64,000 bases of DNA from Sepiola atlantica (taxonomy: Eukaryota > Mollusca > Cephalopoda > Sepiida > Sepiolidae), in contig OY744532.1 of NCBI GenBank assembly GCA_963556195.1, forward strand, positions 106,690,583 to 106,754,582, read 5' to 3'. The first letter of the stretch is position 1. Every line of letters starts with the position of its first letter. Below are positions 1 to 10,143 of this stretch, in pieces. Made by a program: the position numbers and the translations under genes. The notes under the pieces were generated by a model. That model had not been told where the DNA came from and ran no database searches. It saw only the letters and a program-made list of their open reading frames with translations.

Positions 1-195
1 ACTTTTGTTTTGTTGTTTTTAATTGTTTTCTTCAATTTGATCTGCCGGTCTATTATTTCAATTCGTTACTTTGAAACAGCTGCGTCGTAATTACAAGTCC
101 ATCCATGTGGGTAAGCTCTTGATACATCAAATAATCATCAGAATAACTAGGATAATAATGGTTATAATCATACACTTTCCACAACAATACCCCGC

Positions 196-208
196 CTTTA
201 TTTCCCCC

Positions 209-253
<45 letters not shown>
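196..253. repeat. (TC)n microsatellite
   Basis: CT-dinucleotide tract of about 55 bp. It produces spurious Leu/Ser and Arg/Glu frames on the two strands. Confidence 0.95.
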
Positions 254-476
254 TAACATAGTTCACCTTAAACAAGGCAGGCCGCCACTGTAGACGTAAG
301 GGGCTACTGAAAGATAGGGTGTGAGTTATAGGGGTCATCCTAAGTTGGGAGCTGTGCAGTTACATTAGTTTTAAATTTTTGATGGTGCTGCTAACCGCTT
401 TATTCATTTCTTTTATCTTATCTCTTCCTATTTCTTTTTCTACGTGCACTCCCCTCTCTCTCTACCTCTCATTTCT

Positions 477-563
<87 letters not shown>

Positions 564-568
<5 letters not shown>

Positions 569-938
569 GGGCCAAAATAAGGGTCCTATCTTTAAATTTG
601 AATAACTTGAATTTGAATAACTTCCACAAAATAAAAGTTAAACTCACCAAACTTTATGTGTGTGTAGACTGACCCTTCCGAGATTTTTTGAAATAAACAA
701 AACAAATTTTAGCCGGATAACACTTCTTAAAACTTACAAAAACTAAAGTATTGTTTTTTACACTGTTTTGAGTTTTTTAAGCAAAAATAATGTTTTCTAA
801 ATGAGGGTACGTTCCTTAGGGCTAATACAGCTCATGCTTGCTTCGGAAGGGGTCCTTTACTTATTCTAAAAAAAAAAAAAAATCAATAAATAAAAAAGTT
901 ATGAATTTTAAAAAATAGGACCCTTATTTTTGCCCACC

Positions 939-942
<4 letters not shown>
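564..942. mobile_element. mariner/Tc1-type foldback MITE between two TA arrays
   Basis: The segment between two TA arrays is a long imperfect inverted repeat. The left end reads TAGGGTGGGCCAAAATAAG and the right end, reverse-complemented, reads CAGGGTGGGCAAAAATAAG. The similarity continues inward past GGGTCCTAT and is seen again around CCCTTCCGA near 675 and TCGGAAGGGG near 845, so each arm is more than 100 bp. A TA flank on both sides fits the TA target duplication of Tc1/mariner elements. No transposase frame is present. A non-autonomous origin is inferred from this structure. Confidence 0.75.
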
Positions 943-969
<27 letters not shown>

Positions 970-974
<5 letters not shown>

Positions 975-1185
975 ATCCACATACAGACTGTTTCGCTGTA
1001 TCACAGCTCTTCAGTGCGGCTAGACCAGTTAGTGCCTCAAACCGTTGAGCTGACAATCGGCGCTCCTACCTCTGTGCTATTATACGACACTGACTGAATA
1101 TAAGTAATATCTCAATGTAAACATTGTCAAGTGCCGGAGCTCGAATTAGTTCTACCCAATGAGCTATGCCCTAAAGCTAATGACA
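970..1185 (-). mobile_element. tRNA-derived SINE with hammerhead tail (possibly two nested heads)
   Basis: On the minus strand a tRNA-like head is recognisable: the box-A-like TAGCACAGAGG followed by GTAGGAGC, then the weak box-B-like GGTTTGAGGC. A second head-like stretch (TAGCTCATTGGGTAGAA) lies further upstream at about 1160-1185, so two SINEs may be nested. The 3' part reads through a complete hammerhead fold (977-1019) and stops at a TA array. Related copies lie at 21675-21790, 21930-22045 and 29185-29335. The SINE origin follows from the pol III promoter boxes and the repeated copies. Confidence 0.7.
977..1019 (-). ncRNA. type I hammerhead ribozyme fold, complete
   Basis: Read on the minus strand. 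Stem I is CCGCA (1019-1015) with UGUGG (981-977), including one G-U pair. The core is CUGAAGA (1014-1008). Stem II is GCUGU-GAU-ACAGC (1007-995), five perfect pairs with G-C at 10.1/11.1. GAAA follows (994-991). Stem III is ACA-GUC-UGU, and the residue at position 17 is A982. All conserved core bases (C3, U4, G5, A6, G8, A9, G12, A13, A14, A15.1, U16.1) are present. Predicted cleavage is 3' of A982. Hammerheads are known in Schistosoma SINE-like repeats and in Penelope-like elements. Activity has not been tested. Confidence 0.85.
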
Positions 1186-1924
1186 GTTGGCGATATCCTT
1201 ACAAATAAGCTCTACCCAGGAAGGGGGGTTTATATAGTCATCTACATACAGACTGTTAGCCCTTTCCTTAAACTGTCCTTGTTCAATTCCATTGTCTTTT
1301 TTGGTGTTTTTTTGGTTTGTACGAAATATCAAAATCTCATGTTATCTGTCTAGATTAACATGGTGTAATCAACCATTTACTTGTTCTTGAATTATCTGAG
1401 GTAGCGCCTCATCTCATAGCTTATCATCCCGGCTCTAGGAGCCACAAGTACCCGGAATGAACTCTGATGTGCACCCCGTTGCCGTTATAGTCTCTTAAAT
1501 CATCTCACTAATAATTCGTCTGTTGATATGAAACACAAGGAGAAAATTAACTAAATTGTATTTTTCTTAAATTTAGATAGACTGATCGTTAGACTGATAG
1601 GAAACGTAAAAATGTTGCATCAGTTGAGTCATTGGAAAGGGTGTAAAAACTTCTTTGTTAAAAAAAACTATTCCGCGAATACGGATGTAAAATCCTTTGT
1701 TAAATATACTAGGTATCCCATTGGCCAAATGACTATAACGTTTAGTTCGTTTTGAATGAAATAATATTCGGGAAATCTGACTATTTTAGTTTTAATTGTA
1801 GCTCTTATTAGTGTAACATAAATAACATGACCTTGCGCCAGACTTAAAGCTAAATTAGTGACTTTGACGACCATTGTAGACATATATTTGGGCGAATCAT
1901 AAGGTAGTTATTGTAATCGCCCCC

Positions 1925-2700
1925 TCCTTGTAAGACATTCACAGCAAGAACTCGTCTCTCTACCACAACTGAAAAGAACTTCCCTTTCGTACTTCGGTAA
2001 GGTGTCAAAGTCAGAGGTGTGAAAAATAAGAACATAATGATTCAAATTTTTTTTTATATAAGTGGTAGTTTATAATATCATATCCGGTAGCTTAAACTGT
2101 AGGTGGCGCCAGGGTGGAAGTACCTCGGTATCTTCTGAAATTGTGTTAGCACTCCTGGTTGGCGGTTGATTGGGACAGGATACAGCACGTGCAATCGCAC
2201 GTTGTATAAAAAAAAAGAGGAAGGCATATATCTAGGTGAATAATAAGGTAGTTATTACAATCTGATTCCTCCTTGTAAGACATTCACAGCAAGAACTCGT
2301 CTCGCTACCACAACTGAAAGGAACTTCCCTTTCGTACTTCGTGTGCCTAACATACAAACCGATTTCCATGAACTGAGTTTATTTCTAATAGCTCCTCCAT
2401 ATGTGATACACATTACCACAGGAGTGCCTCCCTGCAAACTACAACATGCTCGTGTTCAAACCCAATGGCAATAAATACTTGTTATAAAGCGTCCTCACAT
2501 GCAATCAGACTTTGTTTATTTTATTGATCATTTTCAATCCTCTCATAATATTCTTCAGCATTCAACTGACAATCTACCCATCGCATTAGAAGGATATTGC
2601 ACTGTGCACTGTGCACTATTTAAAAAGAAGATGGAGTGGATACCTAGCTTATGTGTGTTTGGACGAACCAAGTTCGAGGTATCATCAGACCCCATCGCAG
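1925..2700 (+). pseudogene. LINE ORF2 C-terminal fragments and 3' UTR (family C), two partial copies
   Basis: Two near-identical stretches (about 1929-1997 and 2271-2340) translate to the same motif, LVRHSQQELVSLPQLK. The second continues to TLPQECLPANYNMLVFK and a stop near 2485. It is followed by a 3' UTR with the phrase CCTCTCATAATATTCTTC, which also occurs at 11.3-11.4 and 41.3 kb. A hydrophobic-WN-SLP-like end near the C-terminus is usual for CR1/Jockey-type ORF2 proteins. The other copies in this window are at 11.15-11.80 kb (minus), 12.19-12.60 kb (minus) and 40.9-41.38 kb (plus). Frameshifts and stops make all of them dead. Confidence 0.65.
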
Positions 2701-2704
2701 TTAG

Positions 2705-3120
2705 CAAAGTCTTTTAGCTAGTAGTGCAAATGAGTCCTGGCCCCGTTCTATTTTTTTATCCCTACTTAGAAACTGTCCTGCTTGTGTTCAGCGCTTGAAA
2801 CAACCCTGAAAACAGTGAGCAGCTCATACCTAGATAGATTTGGGAGGAGTCTCACTAACCACCGCACTTCACAATTCATTTTTTAGCAATCTTCGTTGTC
2901 TTTAGCACCCCGACAACACCCAACCGATGAATTTGTACATATATCTTTTGTAAATAAAAAACGTCAAACCATTGTGGATCATGTTAAGTAGGTGTTACCC
3001 ATATAGTGAATGTGGTATTTTGGTGACTGAAACTAGTTTAGAGAATAGACAAAGAAGACGACGGCCGACCCCCCCCCATCCCTCACCACTCAATTTTGGC
3101 ATTGTGCCACATCTTATTTT
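2705..3120. other. unassigned single-copy stretch
   Basis: No reading frame, promoter boxes or repeat recognised. It has a C-run near 3069 and mixed base composition. I see nothing that can be supported here. Confidence 0.5.
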
Positions 3121-3124
3121 ATAA

Positions 3125-3235
3125 AGAAAATTTATTATACTGTGAACTTTTTTAAATTTATTATACTGTGAACTTTTTTATAATTTATTATACTGTGAAC
3201 TTTTTTAAATTTATTATACTGTGAACTTTTTTTGT
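3125..3235. repeat. short tandem repeat, about 26-27 bp, 4 copies
   Basis: Four tandem units of the type TTTATTATACTGTGAACTTT with A/T-rich joints. The units are nearly identical, so the array is recent. Confidence 0.9.
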
Positions 3236-3719
3236 TAAGTTTTAAAGATAAATTAAAATCTATCGCATAAATGCTCATCCTCGATTTGTGCTCATTCGTA
3301 AAAAAAGGAATTTTCAGTGGGCGTAAAGCTTAAATTCCACGCATACAGCGGCTTTTAAGTTGATACGTGAATAGTCATTGAGAAACATATTACTGACAAT
3401 GAAATAAGTATATAGAATATGAATGCACGAAAGAGCAATACTATGACGTCAGTTATTGAAAGAATGAAAATATATGTCAGTGGGTCATGAGGTCATGACA
3501 TGTAAATATGCCGGATAGGACTAAAATACCGCACAACATAACTTTGTCTTATTTAGATCTAATTATAATGGAGCTTGTGTCTGTCTGTAACCGAAACTAA
3601 GTCACTACTTACGTCACAATTCTCCTAAGTTCTTTTTCTCCTCTTATTTCAAACTAGCATGGCTATTGGAAGCAAGGATAACAAAACAGTATAGTTGTAA
3701 AAAGTGTGCGTAATATATT

Positions 3720-4200
3720 TCTCTCTCTCTTCTTCTTCGTTTTCTTCTTCTTCTTTTTCTTCTTCTTCTTTTTCTTCTTCTTCTTTTTCTTCTTTTTCTT
3801 CTTCTTCTTCTTTTTCTTCTTCTTCTTTTTTTTCTTCTTCTTCTTCTTCTTCTTCTTCTTTTTTTTCTTCTTCTTTTTTCTTCTTCTTTTTCTTCTTCTT
3901 CTTTTTCTTCTTCTTCTTTTTCTTCTTCTTCTTCTTTTTCTTCTTCTTCTTCTTCTTCTTCTTTATCTTCTTCTTCTTCTTTTTCTTCTTTTTCTTCTTC
4001 TTCTTCTTCTTCTTCTTTTTCTTCTTCTTCTTTTTTTTCTTCTTCTTTTTCTTCTTCTTCTTCTTCTTCTTCTTCTTTATCTTCTTCTTTTTCTTCTTCT
4101 TCTTCTTCTTTTTCTTCTTCTTCTTCTTCTTCTTCTTCTATTCTTTCTTTTCCTTCTAGTTCTTCTTCTTCTTCTTCTTCTTCTTCTTCTTCTACTCTCT
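3720..4200. repeat. (TTC)n / polypyrimidine array, about 480 bp
   Basis: Imperfect (CTT)n with interspersed TTTTTC units. It is pure pyrimidine on the plus strand over most of its length, which could form triplex DNA. The long Phe/Ser/Leu frames over it are artefacts of the repeat. Confidence 0.97.
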
Positions 4201-4244
4201 TTTTCTCTCAACTGGTTCAATATAATCGAAAGTAGAAAAAGAAA

Positions 4245-4625
4245 GCAAAAACCCAATGTTGCATCTCTGTGCTTGTTTTACACGTACTCCGACAAACAAA
4301 TAGAACTGGTGACCCACTCAACGTAAATACCCCCGGCTAACCCGACAATCAACAAAATCCCACCCTTTCACTGTAGAGGTCCCCAGATGCCTGGAAAGCC
4401 TTCTATTCTAATAGTTTCTTCTTTCAAACTGCTAGACTTTGGAATTCCCTCCCTGTTTCCTGCTTCCCCGACTGTACTAACATGCAGAACTGTAAACGTA
4501 ATGTGAACAGACATCACGCTGCTTAACTCTTTACTTAGAGTGTCCCTGTAGGCACGTTCCTTAATTCACAGTAGCCATTTACATCTCAGTGGCAATGTCC
4601 CTTGTTTGGGGTGAATATGAGTAAA
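4245..4625 (+). pseudogene. CR1/Jockey-like LINE, end of ORF2 plus 3' UTR
   Basis: The frame gives VASLCLFYTYSD, then after a break KAFYSNSF, then ARLWNSLPVSCFPDCTNMQ before a stop near 4525. The F-WNSLP-FP motif is the usual ORF2 C-terminus in CR1/Jockey LINEs. The 3' UTR includes CTTGTTTGGGGTGAA, shared with the longer copy at 52.53-53.18 kb. The 5' side ends at the TTC array. Stops and frame breaks show it is inactive. Confidence 0.75.
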
Positions 4626-4675
4626 AAGAACAAGTTTGACAGCAGCAGCATCAGTTTGAATGACATGAACGCATC

Positions 4676-4735
4676 CCAGCCGATGTAAGTGAGCAATCCC
4701 GATGATGTAAGTGAGCAATCCCGATGATGTAAGTT
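4676..4735. repeat. 24-bp unit, about two and a half tandem copies
   Basis: GATGTAAGTGAGCAATCCCG is repeated with a short joint, immediately after the LINE 3' UTR. It may be the end repeat of that LINE. Confidence 0.8.
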
Positions 4736-4866
4736 TTCCAATATGTTATTATATTTACTTAGTTACAAACTCTTTCTTTTACATGAGTTCAATAATTGTT
4801 TTTAATCGATTGTTATTGGATCAGTGTTTCAATTGTGAATAGGGTCCGAAAACTAAACCATATATC

Positions 4867-4941
<75 letters not shown>

Positions 4942-5309
4942 TCTATTACTAATGGAGATTTTGTATATGTCTGACTGAAGCCGAAACTATACTATTACTT
5001 CTATTACTAATGAAGATTTGGCATCTATCGATCTGCTGAGTGATGGCTATCTTGAGTTCTGCCATTCTTTGTGGATTGTTTTGGTACACATGGTCTTAAA
5101 AATAACAAAGGATATAAATCGAAGGGGTTAAATCCGGTGAATGTTGTAACGATCTCGAAACGTGGCATATGCTTATGAGTCGACCTGCAAAGCGACGATC
5201 CAGCCACTCCATAAAGATGTTAGCTGTGTTGCGAGTTACTCCGTCTTGTTGAAACCAATTCCCCTCTCACCGTATGGTGATATAATGATACTAAATCTTA
5301 TGTTAATAA

Positions 5310-5450
5310 TACTTATTCCAATAACTCGTTTCCAAGAACTGCAGGCCTGTGGAACTCTCTTCCTGCTGACTGTTTTTCTCCTACCTATAATCTTGGTCTT
5401 TTCAAAACGTAAGGCCAGTAGGCATCTCTTGTCTTTGCAATAATCATATT
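5310..5450 (+). pseudogene. LINE ORF2 C-terminal scrap
   Basis: The third frame reads SFPRTAGLWNSLPADCFSP and then a stop. It has the same WNSLP signature as the CR1/Jockey-like tails at 4.4 and 52.9 kb but comes from a more diverged element. Only about 45 codons are recognisable. Confidence 0.6.
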
Positions 5451-5499
5451 TGTTATTGTTAGCTCTTTACATCAAGTGGTTTCATGCCTTGTCTGGAGC

Positions 5500-5715
5500 G
5501 ATTTCCACAAAAAAAGTTGATCAAATTTCATTACATATTTTTGATTCTCGAAATGTCACAAATTTAAGCTTAATCTTAAGAGGTTTTAAAAGGAAATTAA
5601 AATTCAGAGAATCTTGTTTACTTAGTGTCTAATGACTATAGATCAAATCTAATGTAAATCTGAAATATTAACATTTTCAAATGTTGAGAATATTTATTAA
5701 ATGATACTTTATACC
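5500..5715 (+). repeat. dispersed repeat family F, partial copy
   Basis: Shares CTTAAGAGG, TCTAATGACTATAGATCAAA and AATGTAAATCTGAAATATT with copies at 17.75-18.0 (plus), 19.06-19.12 (minus), 50.18-50.5 (plus) and 54.64-54.93 kb (minus). Several copies contain a short basic frame beginning near MSKIKGLRLK (or MKALRLRGRKKKFKYKKKR at 17.79 kb), which suggests a coding or RNA-binding origin. The family was not identified. Confidence 0.6.
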
Positions 5716-5814
5716 TACTGTTAAAATAAACTATTTATATAATGTATTTTTATGGTATTATGTTATGTCAATTTCTTTAAATGTATCAAACTCGTATCTA
5801 GTTTTAAAAAATCC

Positions 5815-6060
5815 CTTAGACTTAAGTGAGATTCGAACTCGGGTATGGCAAGTGTGAAACATTGAAAGACAAGTATCTATCTTAGCTAATTTCCAGTGTT
5901 TTGACGTAAAAACCACGACCTTAGTAATGTGTACACTGTCTGTTCATTTTTATTTGTCAACCGATCACATGTTTCCATTCGCATGCGAAAAGACAGACGT
6001 CCTAAACACCATAACTTATTGATAGTCTATAGATAGATGTTAGGTAATAGACATGTGTTT
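5815..6060 (-). mobile_element. tRNA-like SINE, family A copy 1
   Basis: On the minus strand a box-B-like GAGTTCGAATCTC follows a tRNA-like arm. The body contains GTCAACCGATCACATGTTTC (plus-strand reading), which recurs as GTCAACCAATTACATGTTTC in the copy at 8340-8560. The two copies align over about 220 bp. The SINE call is inferred from the B box and the repetition. Confidence 0.55.
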
Positions 6061-6149
6061 GTGTGCGTGAACATCAGATTTGAACTGTTGATTCCAGATA
6101 AAAACTGATTTTGAATCATCAAATGGTTTAATTATGCCATTAATTTCCT

Positions 6150-6560
6150 CCACCTAGGAGGTTATGTTTTCTGACGAGTGTGTTTGCTGGTTTGTCATTA
6201 TGTTTGTTTGCGTACATCCGAGAATCCACATCACTTGACCAATAGTAACGAAACTTGGTCAAAATATCGCACATGGTCTAGCTTAGAACTAATTTAATTT
6301 GGGATATCTAGGTCAAAGGTCAATGTCAAGGTTACGGAAAGGTGAAAGTCGCACTGTTGGCGACAACTTCGGTTCTGTACATAGTCGAGACTCGGTATTG
6401 TAGGCAATGGAGTCCTGCATCTGACATGACCTTGATCTTTGGCCTTGAAAAGTTCAGCCAGGGTCGTTAATTTAAACGAAATTTCAACTTCCGATTTTTT
6501 TCTAAATTAGATGCATGGATATGATGCTCGTTGATGACAGTAATTACCATGCAGAATTTA
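6150..6560 (+). repeat. dispersed molluscan-type repeat, copy 1
   Basis: Starts at GGAGGTTATGTTTTCTGACG and continues with GTTTGTTTGCGTACA, an AACGAAACTTGG stretch and GGTCAAAGGTCAATGTCAAG. The minus-strand copy at 42120-42545 has the same order of blocks. I recall this arrangement as a common dispersed repeat in bivalve, gastropod and cephalopod sequence, but I cannot name the family. Confidence 0.6.
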
Positions 6561-6773
6561 AGCTTGATCAGATGAATCATTTTTGAGTTTCCATGGAAGA
6601 ATTTCCGGAATACAAATGAAGTAACGTCTAGACAAAGTTTGGTCCATTCTTACGTTGTCAGGCAAAGGTATGTAGTTTCACGACTGACTTATTTTTACAA
6701 TAATAACGTGGGATCTCTGTTCACGCCAGACTTCCATAAGCAACAAAAAACGATGTTATGCTTCAATCTATAG

Positions 6774-7245
6774 GCAATCCAGAAGAGTACTCGACTCAAA
6801 GTCAGCAGCAAACGATGTTCGGCCAGATTTAATTCCTGATATAAAAAAAACTTCCTGTTTAGAGTCACTTGCTCTTTCGGTTTGCCAAGTTTTATACTAA
6901 TTTTTATTTACTAATTAATTTATTAAATTGTTAGATGAAAGTACAGAATAGTTAACAAAGCCCCTCTTCCCCATGTTAAGAATAGCTCTCTAAATAATAT
7001 ATATAGTTTACGGACCGTGTTGAAATAATAACGTTATTATTTAGAATGCATTCTTAACATGGGGGATGATTTGTTAACTATTCTGTACTTTCATCAAACA
7101 ATTTAATAAATGAATTAATAAATTTGGGAAACCGAAACTTCCGCCGGAAGTCATATTATATTACGGTTAAAGTTTAATATCAGGAACTAAATCTGACCGA
7201 ACACAGTTTGCTGCTGACTTTAAGTCGAGCACTCTTCTGACTTGC
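6774..7245. mobile_element. 472-bp foldback element
   Basis: Two arms of about 210 bp, in opposite orientation, surround a spacer of about 50 bp near 6990-7040. The outer ends are CAGAAGAGTACTCGACTCAA and, reverse-complemented from the right, CAGAAGAGTGCTCGACTTAA. The inner part of the arms matches at AGTACAGAATAGTTAACAA. There is no coding potential. It would fold into one long hairpin. It is probably a non-autonomous DNA transposon. The superfamily is unknown. Confidence 0.8.
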
Positions 7246-7649
7246 TAATTTATTTATAACCAGGTGTACCTTCCATTAGCGGTGCTTGGGATGCAGTGAT
7301 GTATTTTTAGTTTTTAAGTTTTATTTGTCTGGACATTTATTTGAAACTTATACAGAAAAGGCAAATAAAAATTTAGTTGTAAAGAAGACAACTGTTTTTA
7401 TATTCACAAATAAAAAATATACGGTCACAATTGAAAAATGTTTCTATTGTACCTGTTGTTCAAGCGGGACTACGTAATTTTGTAAACAAACTGTAGCGAA
7501 ATGTGTTACTGTAGTGACAAGAAAATGGTATAACAACAACAAATATGCTATTTAGAATCTAGGTACGATATGTCAGCGTAAATGCTATTTAGGTCCAACT
7601 TTTAAAATCTCACAAGATAACTTTATATGTTAGATGTATACAATTTGCT

Positions 7650-7832
7650 GAGAGAGAGGGAAAGAAAGAAAGAAAGAAAGAGAGAGAAAGAAAGGGAGAG
7701 AAAAAGAAAGAGAAAGAGAAAGGGAGAAAGGGAGAGATAGAAAGAGAGAGAAAAAAAGAGAGAGAAAAATAGAAAGAGAGGGAGAGAAAGAGAGAAAGAG
7801 AGAGAGAAAGAGAAAGAGAAAAAATAAAATGT
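7650..7832. repeat. purine tract (GAGA/AAAG)n
   Basis: About 180 bp of pure A/G on the plus strand. The Ser/Leu/Phe frames on the minus strand are not genes. The sequence around 7590-7630 (CCAACTTTTAAAATCTCACAAG) is repeated just after the tract at about 7890-7930, so the tract lies between two direct repeats of about 45 bp. Confidence 0.95.
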
Positions 7833-8339
7833 AGCAAAGTACATTATTTTCGAGACAGAATGAAAGTTCGATATGTCAACTTAAATGCTGTTTAGGTCCA
7901 ACTTTTAAAATCTCACAAGATAACTTTATATGTTAGAGAAAACCTAGTTACAAAATTGAAAACAACTTTTTGTCGTGAGATTTTAGCAAGAATCCAATGA
8001 AGATAATCATTTCTAGTTTATACCCGTTTCTTGAGCGGTGTTGGCGCACTACCTGGGTATCTCAATTACCATCATTTTACCGCTTTTAGCTAGTACGAAG
8101 AAAAATATTTTTGAAATTTCGAGAAAAAAATACGTCACTTAGTATTTGCATGAGAGAGTAAGTAACGACGATTAATATATTTACGTATTGTTTTATTGGC
8201 AAAAAAAAGAAATCATCTTTTTAAACAAAACTAATTTGCTTTGGAATAATACTGAATACCTTTTATGTCTACTTTTTTGCTGATTAGCATAACGTAATAA
8301 CATAAAAAAAACATTGAATTCATATTTTTTAAACTAATT

Positions 8340-8565
8340 TCTAAAAATTTATAAAACACATATCCAGTTTTAAAACATTATCTTATACGTACGTGAAATT
8401 CGAACTGACGTATTTGCATCGTTAAACCTACTGCCTTAGTGACGTGCACTCTGCCTATTCCTTTTTTGTCAACCAATTACATGTTTCTATTTGTGTCCGA
8501 AAAGACAATATTCAGAAACACCATAACATTTAATAGTATACAGACTGATAGTAGCGTTTGATTTT
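8340..8565 (-). mobile_element. tRNA-like SINE, family A copy 2
   Basis: Homologous to 5815-6060. The box-B-like CAGTTCGAATTTC is on the minus strand. Shared body blocks include TTGTCAACC and ACATGTTTC and a terminal part near ATAGTATACAGACTGATAG. Confidence 0.55.
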
Positions 8566-9063
8566 CTGAAATTTGCGAAAAAATGTATTATAAAAAATAT
8601 TTAAGTATTAAGAATAATAGAGAAATATGTTTATTTTAACGTTTGCACTTTTAACTATTTCAAAATTGATATATTGCATGTTTTGCTTTTTGTAGAGACA
8701 ACATTAATTCCCGAACTACGTCAGGTGCCCTTGCAAGCAATTCGAGTTTGTTCGTGTGATTCGTTACTTTCATTTATATATATTTCATGGGGCGAATAAA
8801 ATGTCATCATAAAAAGAATGTGACCTCATTATGTTTTCCAAATGAGACAAACAGGAAGTAGTTTCGATCATCCCTGACAGATTTGAATGGCGGAGTTATC
8901 TCCCCTGCTCACCTCTCAAAAAGAAAGAAAACAAAAAAGAACACACGACTCAAGCATTGGAAATACCAACGAAATGTTACCGCACCATGTGAACAGTCCT
9001 CAGTCAACCTAATTTTTATTTATGTTTTTGAATTCCATTCATTTTTTGTTTCTGTTTAATTTA
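8565..9063. other. unassigned AT-rich stretch
   Basis: No reading frame or repeat is recognised. It includes a short A-rich run (CTCAAAAAGAAAGAAAAC) near 8915. Nothing further can be supported. Confidence 0.5.
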
Positions 9064-9071
9064 AAATGTGT

Positions 9072-9228
9072 GTGCTTTCACAGATTAAGAACCACGCTAA
9101 ATTTGACCCCATCGCTAGGGTTAGAGTTAGGGTCAGGGTCAAGGTAGGTGGTAAGGTTAGGGTTAGTGTTAGAGTTAGGGTTAGGGTTAAGGTCAAAGTT
9201 AGCGCGGGTCCTAATCTGTGAAAGTACC
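9072..9228. mobile_element. 157-bp MITE carrying telomere-like repeats
   Basis: Terminal inverted repeats of about 33 bp: left GTGCTTTCACAGATTAAGAA, right (reverse complement) GGTACTTTCACAGATTAGGA. The element is bracketed by the 8-bp direct repeat AAATGTGT (9064-9071 and 9229-9236), a length typical of hAT-type target duplications. The interior (about 9115-9195) is a run of TTAGGG variants (TTAGGG, TTAGAG, TCAGGG, TTAAGG). There is no coding sequence. Confidence 0.8.
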
Positions 9229-9837
9229 AAATGTGTATATTTAGGAAGCATCTACTTATTCAGATAAGTTATGGATTTTCCGTAGAAGAGCCCTAACACG
9301 AATAAATAAAAAAATAGTGTTGCAAAAAATAACCCCGCCAGTCATGCGCAGTGCGTGGGCACGCCAGTGTCCTACTTTTGTGAGCTCTGTCTAGATATAC
9401 ATCTGGTTAGACTTAACTCACATCATTTTATCCTTCTGACATCAGTACAAAATGTAGGATAGACGCCACTGTTGAATGCAACGCGGTATGACGGACAGCT
9501 ATCTTTGTGAGTTTATGTTGAGGTAGAAATATTCGGAAAATATGAAATAATGACATGAATCAATTGCATTCTCTGGAGTAAGTAATAACACTTTTTTTTT
9601 TACTACAGGCCGCATTTTTTGTCGAGACTCTTCTGGAAAAGATCCTTAATTATTTTTAAATAGATACCTAGCACAGGGGGGGTGCGGGCTTATGTAGGGA
9701 GTTTGGCGGAAGAGTCCATTATAGGTAAGTCCCCGCTCCCGCTAACATTTGTATATTTTTGTATTTGGAAATTTATTAAGTAAACACATTTTTATTATCA
9801 AAAGTTGAGTATGGTTCTGTTCCGTCGTAAAAGACCA

Positions 9838-10070
9838 TTTTCCAAGGCTTGCTCCCCCTTTTGAGGAAGGGGAGAAGTTGAGGGTCGCCTGAGTCGCCCC
9901 TACCGGAGAATGGCAACAGTTCCGGCCAGGGCTAATTTTGCACGCGTCCAGGGTGCCCTAACTTGTGTGAAGCTGAATTCACCACCATAAACCGACCCCA
10001 CTTCTAACCTTGCTGCAGTTGGAGACGAGCAAATACACTTAAATAATATATCCCTTATAATAACATTGAC
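9838..10070 (+). mobile_element. degenerate U2-type SINE body
   Basis: CCCCTACCGGAGAATGGCAA and the preceding GGGAGAAG...GCCTGAG blocks align with the body of the U2-headed SINEs at 22.26 and 30.3 kb (CCTACCGGGGAATG). The U2-like head is missing. It runs directly into a 5S-like segment. Confidence 0.6.
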
Positions 10071-10132
10071 CGACCGGTTCTCCATCAAAGTTAAGCGACG
10101 TTGAGCCTGGTCAGTATTTAGAGGCGCGACAA
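10071..10132 (+). pseudogene. 5S rRNA-like fragment
   Basis: ACCGGTTCTC, then AAGTTAAGCGACG, GAGCCTGGTCAGTATTTAGA and GGCGCGACAA follow the order of the 5S rRNA internal region (GTTAAGC, GGTTAGTACTTGGATGGGTGACC) over about 60 nt, with several substitutions. Only the middle of 5S is present. It may be a 5S retrocopy or the head of a 5S-derived SINE (SINE3 type). It is not a functional gene. Confidence 0.65.
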
Positions 10133-10143
10133 TTTAAGAATAG

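Noticed and set aside
3704..4326. long Phe/Leu/Ser frames
   Set aside because: (TTC)n tract. The last part overlaps a LINE remnant by chance.
10071..10132. functional 5S rRNA gene
   Set aside because: Only the central half is present, with many substitutions.
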